A DNA stretch of 64,000 nt from JBKBUF01 sp046290815. Its GTDB lineage: Bacteria; Bacteroidota; Bacteroidia; Cytophagales; Cytophagaceae. Every line of letters starts with the position of its first letter. Positions within the stretch are counted from its first letter, which is position 1. The position numbers and the translations under genes are program-made. Of the stretch, positions 59,101-64,000 are shown in pieces. The DNA lies in contig JBKBUF010000003.1 in NCBI GenBank assembly GCA_046290815.1, positions 1-64,000 of the forward strand, written 5' to 3'. The notes beneath the pieces were generated by a model, which saw nothing but the letters and a program-made list of their open reading frames with translations, was not told the origin of the DNA and ran no database searches.

Positions 59101-60430
59101 AGACATAAAGATCCTTGAGAAAGAAATTGAAATGATTGAAAAGGATCTGAGTGAAAGCTCTCAGATATTTGCCAACAATTATGAAAAGGCTGATTATAGT
59201 TGGAAGAAGATAAAGGATGTTTTAAAAGAAAATGAATTTGCTGTAGAAGTATTCAGATTCCGGTGGTTTGATAAAAAGTTTACCGATTCAATTGTGTATG
59301 CAGCATTGGTTTTGTCTAAAGAATCTAAAAAAGGTCCTGAACTGGTTCTTTTTGATAATGGACTTGAACTGGAATCCAAATTTGTTAACTACTATAGAAA
59401 CTGTATTAAATTTTCTGTAGAAGACCAGTACTCTTATATAAAGTTCTGGCAGCCGTTTAACGACATCATAAAGGAAAATTCTGTGGTATATTTTTCACCG
59501 GATGGCTTATTTAACCAGATTAATCTGGAAGCCATTCGTACACCCGAAAATGATTTCCTTATTAATAAATATGAAATTGTATTGGTAAGTAATACAAAGG
59601 ACCTTGTGATTAAGAAAATAGAAAAGGAGAGACAGGCTAAGTTGAAGGTGAAACCCGAAGTTAACCGCCAGGTTAAGCTTTTTGGAAATCCATCATATTA
59701 TAAAAACCTGGGAGGAATCTTTGCGTCCGCAGATTCGACTAATTCCACCGTGGAGCGAACACACAAAAAAGATGAGAGGGTAAAACCACTGCCAGGGGCT
59801 GAGAAGGAAGTGAAAAACCTTGTGACATTAATGAAACCTAGTGGTTGGGAGCCTGAAATTTTTATTAATGAAAATGCCACTGAATCGAAATTAAAGGAAA
59901 TAAAAGATCCGAGAGTATTGCACATTGCCACCCATGGATTTTTCCTGGAAGATGTAAAAACAAGCGAGGTGGTCGGATTTAGTGACAAAGCCATTCAGAA
60001 TCCGTTACTTCGATCCGGTTTGTTGTTGGCCAATGGTGGTCACCTGATCGCCAATGATAATGTTTATGAATTTAACTCAGAAGATGGTGTATTGACTGCA
60101 TACGAAGCGATGAACCTGAATCTGGATAATACAGATCTGGTGGTATTGAGTGCATGTGAAACAGGATTAGGAGAAATGAAAGATGTTAAAATGGGTGAAG
60201 GAGTTTATGGACTTCAAAGGTCCTTCCTGGTGGCAGGTGCAAATAGTGTAATTATGACTTTGTTTAAGGTAAATGACGATGTGACGATGGAGTTAATGAA
60301 TCTGTTTTATTCAAAATGGATAGCCACGGGAAAAGAACGTAAGTCATTTATCGAGGCTAAAAAGGAAATAATGAATAAATACAACAAGCCAATTTACTGG
60401 GGTGCTTTTGTAATGATAGGTTTAGAGTAG
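56126..60430 (+). CDS. Exported TPR-CHAT protein (caspase-like)
   Basis: 1434 residues from the ATG at 56126 (an upstream GTG/ATG frame start adds 26 residues before the signal). Signal peptide (RFATSLIFSFLIFSTTAISA). Residues about 30-960 are repeated TPR units, many of the 42-residue TPR_10/12 form (YEEAERTLKKAYKLTKKA; YTEAEKLVRRASALSTKIFG). The C-terminal CHAT domain (about 1120-1434) shows PLPGAEKEVKNL, the His of LHIATHGFF (about residue 1275) and the Cys of LVVLSACETGLGE (about 1348), i.e. both catalytic residues. A caspase-type protease, but exported and without known activator here. Substrate unknown. Confidence 0.88.
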   Translation: MKRFATSLIFSFLIFSTTAISAAGENWDYELSRIDKDFNGGEYKTALKKARTLVSKVSNTTAKQQLIAARAHFKLAKIYEMLGKFDEYHQNMESGFSAIAHSDKSDTLNYILALKDATESYIQYGEFAKAEKTIADALSLFEKLKPDNRGLELDLKEKNVQVLLGQGYLQKAKMQASELMEARKMRILKKEPVKDEKKGVYVEKKLTPKEILKRKRDYAVAGNLMAGIKMENGEYNSADSLLSKHSGWIKSNIKKKEITYVDALFIHGFLNEINNNMKGASKKYVKAVKLAGKAKDTKYKVYSRQTILQYERLVPALRAVGNKSKSKKRKKQLEARVKRYYGKNNFNYGKIQMMDAERIFMAGDIRKAEVKIKAILDNPAYFPEKHNERSKALNFLYQCNIEQDKYELAEENLNSIRNIKLALHGDKAPVYHFAKLDLANHHVLYSDKFQEAENIYNTSLQNVIEKEIGHKHPDYPEFLYQQSKLYEFTDRYEKAKTILEKAKNEVSVNFGEKNLKYAKALEKLANIEIHLGKYGEAEKELSRSVELFKTLGHNDDNLDYSHALETFARFYMLHGQYEEAERTLKKAYKLTKKAEENEKISSAGEELATLYILTGKYQATEKTLNEAIQIKEAKYGTDHRSLINPLNQLGHLYLITGDYTEAEKLVRRASALSTKIFGKNSIRNAESLKLLEKIYAAIGDYEKAEEAGIKVVEIQVSQYGRNHILVGNSLNDLALVKYYNGRSKSEVEDLFLESLKIIKQNIGDSNPQYAEVLTNLALFYFEIGKVSDAESNLEKANAIWIQKLGKQNIHTAEIFYLKGDVSYYKENYQEAKNNYQEAKNIYANIFDDHHPKYVKALSKTGQMAYIMGDNKTAVKHANETTENYISFIKKYFPSLSEREKNKYWNLIKNDFEFYNTLAVKLRNEYPDLLANVYNFNLHTKAILLSSSIKVKERIMASNNPSLISSYVQWVEKKEFLTSVLSMSLEQRKAEGIDIKILEKEIEMIEKDLSESSQIFANNYEKADYSWKKIKDVLKENEFAVEVFRFRWFDKKFTDSIVYAALVLSKESKKGPELVLFDNGLELESKFVNYYRNCIKFSVEDQYSYIKFWQPFNDIIKENSVVYFSPDGLFNQINLEAIRTPENDFLINKYEIVLVSNTKDLVIKKIEKERQAKLKVKPEVNRQVKLFGNPSYYKNLGGIFASADSTNSTVERTHKKDERVKPLPGAEKEVKNLVTLMKPSGWEPEIFINENATESKLKEIKDPRVLHIATHGFFLEDVKTSEVVGFSDKAIQNPLLRSGLLLANGGHLIANDNVYEFNSEDGVLTAYEAMNLNLDNTDLVVLSACETGLGEMKDVKMGEGVYGLQRSFLVAGANSVIMTLFKVNDDVTMELMNLFYSKWIATGKERKSFIEAKKEIMNKYNKPIYWGAFVMIGLE

Positions 60431-60617
60431 GAAACTAAGCAAGTCCTAATTCTGTTGGATCTTGGAGTATGCCTGTTATGGTCTGGTAAAGATCAAATTT
60501 TGCCGGATATTTACCCTTATTGCATTTAATTTCTATCCTATTACTCCTTCATTTTCAGGAAGGTTAAAGGTTAAATCCATATAACTTAGGGTTTTTATAA
60601 AAATTTGAAAATTAATT

Positions 60618-60648
60618 TTTGCAAAAGAATTGAATTTCCGTATCTTTG
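60618..60648 (+). promoter_or_regulatory. Promoter of the rpsL-rpsG-fusA operon
   Basis: TTTG at 60618-60621, 19 bases of spacer, then TATCTTTG at 60641-60648: an exact match to the Bacteroidota housekeeping promoter (TTTG-N19-TAnnTTTG). The start of transcription would be near 60653-60655, about 35 bases before the rpsL ATG. The rest of the 259-base gap after the CHAT gene holds no gene. Confidence 0.85.
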
Positions 60649-60689
60649 CCCTTCCAAAAATTTTAAGGGATTAATTTTAAGTAAGATAA

Positions 60690-61097
60690 ATGCCTACAAT
60701 ACAACAATTAGTTAGAAAAGGTAGAGAGAAGCTGACTTCTAAATCCAAGTCACCTGCCTTGGATTCTTGTCCACAAAGAAGAGGAGTATGTACCAGAGTG
60801 TACACTACCACTCCTAAAAAACCTAATTCTGCTATGAGAAAAGTAGCAAGGGTTAGACTTACTAATGGAAAAGAGGTTAACGCCTATATTCCTGGTGAAG
60901 GTCACAACCTGCAAGAGCACTCTATTGTGCTTATCAGAGGGGGTAGGGTAAAAGATTTACCTGGTGTGAGATACCATATAGTAAGAGGTGCTCTTGATAC
61001 TGCAGGAGTTAACGGACGACTACAATCCAGATCAAAATACGGAGCTAAAAGACCAAAAGCGGGAGCAGCAGCAGCACCTGCAAAAGGTAAAAAATAA
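60690..61097 (+). CDS. rpsL: 30S ribosomal protein S12
   Basis: 135 residues. Part of the decoding site. Highly conserved RRGVCTRVYTTTPKKPNSAM and GEGHNLQEHSIVLIRGGRVK; both Lys at the streptomycin loop (residues 43-44) are the usual sensitive form. The C-terminal Ala/Lys-rich tail is lineage-specific. First gene of the str cluster. Confidence 0.98.
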   Translation: MPTIQQLVRKGREKLTSKSKSPALDSCPQRRGVCTRVYTTTPKKPNSAMRKVARVRLTNGKEVNAYIPGEGHNLQEHSIVLIRGGRVKDLPGVRYHIVRGALDTAGVNGRLQSRSKYGAKRPKAGAAAAPAKGKK

Positions 61098-61106
61098 TAT
61101 AGTACT

Positions 61107-61574
61107 ATGAGAAAGGCAAAACCAAAGAAGAGATATCTGTTACCGGATCCTAAATTTAAAGATACATTGGTAACTAAGTTTGTTAACAGCTTAATGTATG
61201 ATGGCAAGAAAAGTGTTGCCTATAATATATTTTATGATGCTGTTCAACTTGTAGAAAACAGGGTTAAAGAAAACGGCCTTGAAGTTTGGAGAAGAGCTCT
61301 TAATAATGTGAGCCCTCATGTTGAAGTAAAAAGCCGTAGGGTTGGTGGAGCAACTTTCCAGGTCCCAACAGAAGTAAGACCTGAAAGGAGAGCTGCTTTA
61401 GGAATGAAATGGCTTATTCAATATGCAAGATCAAGAGGTGAGAAAAGCATGACAGAAAAGCTTGCCGGTGAAATAATTTCTGCTTCAAAGGGTGAAGGAG
61501 CTGCTGTAAAGAAAAAAGATGATACGCATAGAATGGCGGAGGCGAATAAAGCGTTTTCACATTTCAGATTTTAA
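61107..61574 (+). CDS. rpsG: 30S ribosomal protein S7
   Basis: 155 residues; starts 9 bases after rpsL. Conserved MRKAKPKKRYLLPDPKF, NSLMYDGKKS and GGATFQVPTEVRPERR. Binds the 3' major domain of 16S rRNA and starts head assembly of the small subunit. Confidence 0.98.
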   Translation: MRKAKPKKRYLLPDPKFKDTLVTKFVNSLMYDGKKSVAYNIFYDAVQLVENRVKENGLEVWRRALNNVSPHVEVKSRRVGGATFQVPTEVRPERRAALGMKWLIQYARSRGEKSMTEKLAGEIISASKGEGAAVKKKDDTHRMAEANKAFSHFRF

Positions 61575-61593
61575 TTTTCTATTATTTATTTAA

Positions 61594-63699
61594 ATGGCAC
61601 GCGATTTAAGATTTACAAGAAATATAGGTATAGCTGCGCATATTGATGCTGGAAAAACCACAACAACTGAGCGTATCCTATACTATTCAGGTGTTAGCCA
61701 CAAAATAGGTGAAGTACATGATGGTGCTGCAACTATGGACTGGATGGCACAGGAGCAGGAAAGAGGTATAACCATTACTTCTGCTGCAACAACAGTTAAC
61801 TGGCCTTATAGGGGAAATAAATACCATGTAAATATTATTGATACACCTGGGCACGTAGACTTTACCGTGGAAGTAAACAGATCTCTTCGTGTTCTGGATG
61901 GTCTTGTATTTCTTTTTAGTGCTGTTGATGGTGTTGAACCGCAATCTGAAACAAACTGGCGACTTGCAAATAACTACAATGTTGCAAGACTTGGTTTTGT
62001 TAATAAAATGGACAGATCCGGAGCTGATTTTTTATCTGTTTGTAAGCAGGTAAAAGAGATGCTTGGTAGTAATGCAGTTGCCCTGCAGTTACCTATTGGT
62101 GCTGAGGATAATTTTAAAGGTGTTGTTGATCTTGTTAACTTTCGTGGAATCCAATGGAATGAACATGATAAAGGTATGACCTTTACTGAAGTTCCTATTC
62201 CTGACGATATGCTGGAAGAAGCAAAAGAGTACAGAGAAAAACTTCTTGAGGCTGTTGCTGATTTCGATGAAACTTTAATGGAAAAGTATTTCGAAGATCC
62301 TAACTCCATTTCTGAAGATGAAATAATGACGGCACTTCGTAAAGCAACTATAGCTATGAAAATAGTTCCTATGCTTTGCGGTTCGTCTTTCAAAAATAAA
62401 GGTGTACAGACAATGCTTGATTATGTGATGGCTTTATTGCCTTCACCTTTAGATAAAGAAAGCATTAAAGGTACAGACCCTGATACCGGAGTAGAAATCG
62501 CCCGTAAGCCGGACGTTAAGGAGCCATTTGCAGCTCTTGCATTTAAAATTGCAACTGACCCGTTTGTAGGTCGTCTATGCTTTATCCGTGCATACTCTGG
62601 CGTTTTGGAATCTGGTTCTTATGTTTATAATACTCGTTCAAATAATAAAGAGCGTATATCCAGAGTATTCCAGATGCACGCGAACAAGCAGAATCAGATT
62701 GAAAGATTAGAGGCTGGTGATATTGGTGCGGTAGTTGGTTTCAAGGACATCAAAACAGGAGATACTCTTTGTGATGAGAAATCAAAAATTGTTCTTGAAT
62801 CAATGCAGTTCCCTGAGCCGGTTATCGGATATGCCATTGAACCAAAAACTCAAGCTGACTCTGATAAAATGGGTATGGCTATAGCCAAACTTGTGGAAGA
62901 AGATCCTACCCTGCATGTATCTACTGATCATGAAACTGGGCAGACTATATTGAAAGGAATGGGCGAGCTTCACCTTGAAATCATCATTGACAGAATGAAG
63001 AGAGAATTTAAGGTGGAAATTAACCAGGGTGCACCTCAGGTTGCCTATAAAGAAGCACTTACCAAAGACTTTGAACATAGGGAAGTATATAAGAAACAAA
63101 CAGGTGGTAAAGGTAAATTTGCTGATATCGTATTTGAACTAGGGCCAAGACCTGATGGTAAACAAGGGCTTGAGTTTGTAAATGACATAGTTGGCGGTGT
63201 AATCCCAAGAGAATTTATATCTCCGATTCAAAAAGGATTTGAGGAAGCCATGAAGAATGGTCCTCTTGCAGGATACCCTGTAGAATCTATGAGAGTTAGA
63301 TTGTTCCACGGTTCTTACCATGATGTTGACTCTGATGCGCTTTCTTTCGAGTTAGCTGCAAGAGGCGGATTCAGGGAAGCTGCCAAACAAGCAGGTCCTA
63401 AATTGATGGAACCAATCATGAGTGTAGATGTTGTTACTCCTGATGAATATACTGGTCCTGTAACCGGTGACCTTAATAGAAGAAGAGGTATCATGAAAGG
63501 TATGGATACTAAAGCTGGAGCTCAGGTTATTAAAGCGGATGTACCTCTTTCTGAACTATTCGGATACGTTACCGACCTTAGAACTATTACATCAGGTCGT
63601 GCAACAGCAACATTAACATTCTCACATTATGAATTTGTGCCGGCAAATCTTGCTGAATCAATTATAGCTAAAGTAAAAGGAGCGGCAGTAACAAAATAA
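61594..63699 (+). CDS. fusA: Elongation factor G
   Basis: 701 residues. GTPase motifs GIAAHIDAGKTTTTER (G1), GAATMDWMAQEQERGITI (switch I/G2), DTPGHVDF (G3), NKMDRSGADF (G4) and CGSSFKNKG (G5), then domains II-V ending in LTFSHYEFVP. Catalyses ribosome translocation. Starts 19 bases after rpsG. A second fusA-like gene may exist elsewhere, but this one is in the classical str position. Confidence 0.98.
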   Translation: MARDLRFTRNIGIAAHIDAGKTTTTERILYYSGVSHKIGEVHDGAATMDWMAQEQERGITITSAATTVNWPYRGNKYHVNIIDTPGHVDFTVEVNRSLRVLDGLVFLFSAVDGVEPQSETNWRLANNYNVARLGFVNKMDRSGADFLSVCKQVKEMLGSNAVALQLPIGAEDNFKGVVDLVNFRGIQWNEHDKGMTFTEVPIPDDMLEEAKEYREKLLEAVADFDETLMEKYFEDPNSISEDEIMTALRKATIAMKIVPMLCGSSFKNKGVQTMLDYVMALLPSPLDKESIKGTDPDTGVEIARKPDVKEPFAALAFKIATDPFVGRLCFIRAYSGVLESGSYVYNTRSNNKERISRVFQMHANKQNQIERLEAGDIGAVVGFKDIKTGDTLCDEKSKIVLESMQFPEPVIGYAIEPKTQADSDKMGMAIAKLVEEDPTLHVSTDHETGQTILKGMGELHLEIIIDRMKREFKVEINQGAPQVAYKEALTKDFEHREVYKKQTGGKGKFADIVFELGPRPDGKQGLEFVNDIVGGVIPREFISPIQKGFEEAMKNGPLAGYPVESMRVRLFHGSYHDVDSDALSFELAARGGFREAAKQAGPKLMEPIMSVDVVTPDEYTGPVTGDLNRRRGIMKGMDTKAGAQVIKADVPLSELFGYVTDLRTITSGRATATLTFSHYEFVPANLAESIIAKVKGAAVTK

Positions 63700-63702
63700 G
63701 TT

Positions 63703-64000
63703 ATGAACCAAAAAATCAGAATTAAACTTAAGTCTTACGATCACAATCTGGTTGATAAATCATCTGAAAAGATTGTGAAAGCGGTAAAATCAACAGGGGC
63801 AGTAGTTAGCGGACCAATTCCGCTTCCGACAGAAAAGGAAATATTTACTGTGTTAAGATCTCCGCACGTAAATAAAAAATCAAGAGAGCAATTTCAACTT
63901 TGCACTTACAAAAGGTTGGTAGATATTTATTCAACCAGCACAAAAACTGTAGATGCTTTGATGAAACTGGAACTTCCTTCGGGAGTTGATGTTGAGATAA
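63703..64000 (+). CDS. rpsJ: 30S ribosomal protein S10 (NusE), cut by the window end
   Basis: 99 complete codons are visible (MNQKIRIKLKSYDHNLVDKS at the start; TVLRSPHVNKKSREQF; SGVDVEI at the edge); only about 3 codons are missing. It begins 3 bases after fusA, so str and S10 clusters are joined without a tuf gene between, as in other Bacteroidota. Acts in the 30S head and, with NusB (24.9 kb), in antitermination. Confidence 0.95.
   Translation, partial: MNQKIRIKLKSYDHNLVDKSSEKIVKAVKSTGAVVSGPIPLPTEKEIFTVLRSPHVNKKSREQFQLCTYKRLVDIYSTSTKTVDALMKLELPSGVDVEI

Overview
The window looks like an AT-rich chromosomal segment of a Bacteroidota bacterium, most likely a gliding member of the Cytophagales. 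Evidence: type IX secretion cargo domains (a C-terminal sorting domain, a choice-of-anchor L protein with a gliding-motility-type C-terminus), a PorE-like OmpA protein, a DUF4293 protein, a long NusB, many SusC-like features, and promoters of the Bacteroidota type (TTTG, about 19 bases, TAnnTTTG). Genus cannot be fixed from the sequence alone; Cytophaga or Sporocytophaga relatives are a guess.

Region 1-2.9 kb is accessory DNA. Bases 1-120 look like the end of an IS21-family element that has cut off a frameshifted lipoprotein-like gene. That gene and the next two small genes all lie on the minus strand. They are separated by structured spacers whose edge sequences pair with the opposite end of the same unit, as in integron gene cassettes; no integrase is visible. 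From 2.9 to 7.5 kb a compact minus-strand operon encodes a secreted FG-GAP protein with a T9SS sorting tail, a TPR/GT41-like O-glycosyltransferase and an exported MORN-repeat protein. A 570-base gap after it holds a decayed 102-base copy of an internal piece of htpG, whose intact gene is 4.4 kb away.

8-20 kb holds a lipoprotein, a gliding-type adhesin-like protein, an outer-membrane barrel protein, htpG, manA, pgi, a PorE-like OmpA protein, a DUF4293 membrane protein and truA. 20-31.5 kb holds a convergent pair of ABC exporter halves that look like a split MdlA/MdlB-type heterodimer, then a co-directional housekeeping run: nusB, ytxH-like, NAD-isocitrate dehydrogenase, DUF1573 lipoprotein, yajC, ybbR-like and coaE. 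31.6-33.9 kb holds a GNAT protein and an MFS exporter divergent from an ArsR-type regulator.

34-42.7 kb is a probable phosphate-starvation island: a TonB-dependent receptor, a beta-helix-like lipoprotein, a small lipoprotein, and a PhoB-like regulator with a large CHASE-PAS-GAF histidine kinase. Three of its promoters carry tandem 11-base TTAACA repeats matching the layout of known PhoP/PhoB boxes.

43-54 kb is housekeeping: trxA, dnaE, a cell-wall amidase, rsmG, an ECF sigma factor overlapped by a family 2 glycosyltransferase, tgt, an LptF/G permease and ispE. 54-56 kb has a PglC-like/PglE-like pair. 56.1-60.4 kb encodes a 1434-residue exported TPR-CHAT (caspase-like) protein. The window ends in the str/S10 ribosomal cluster rpsL-rpsG-fusA-rpsJ behind a textbook Bacteroidota promoter. 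Intergenic spaces carry at least five families of inverted repeat elements. No rRNA, tRNA or CRISPR array was seen.
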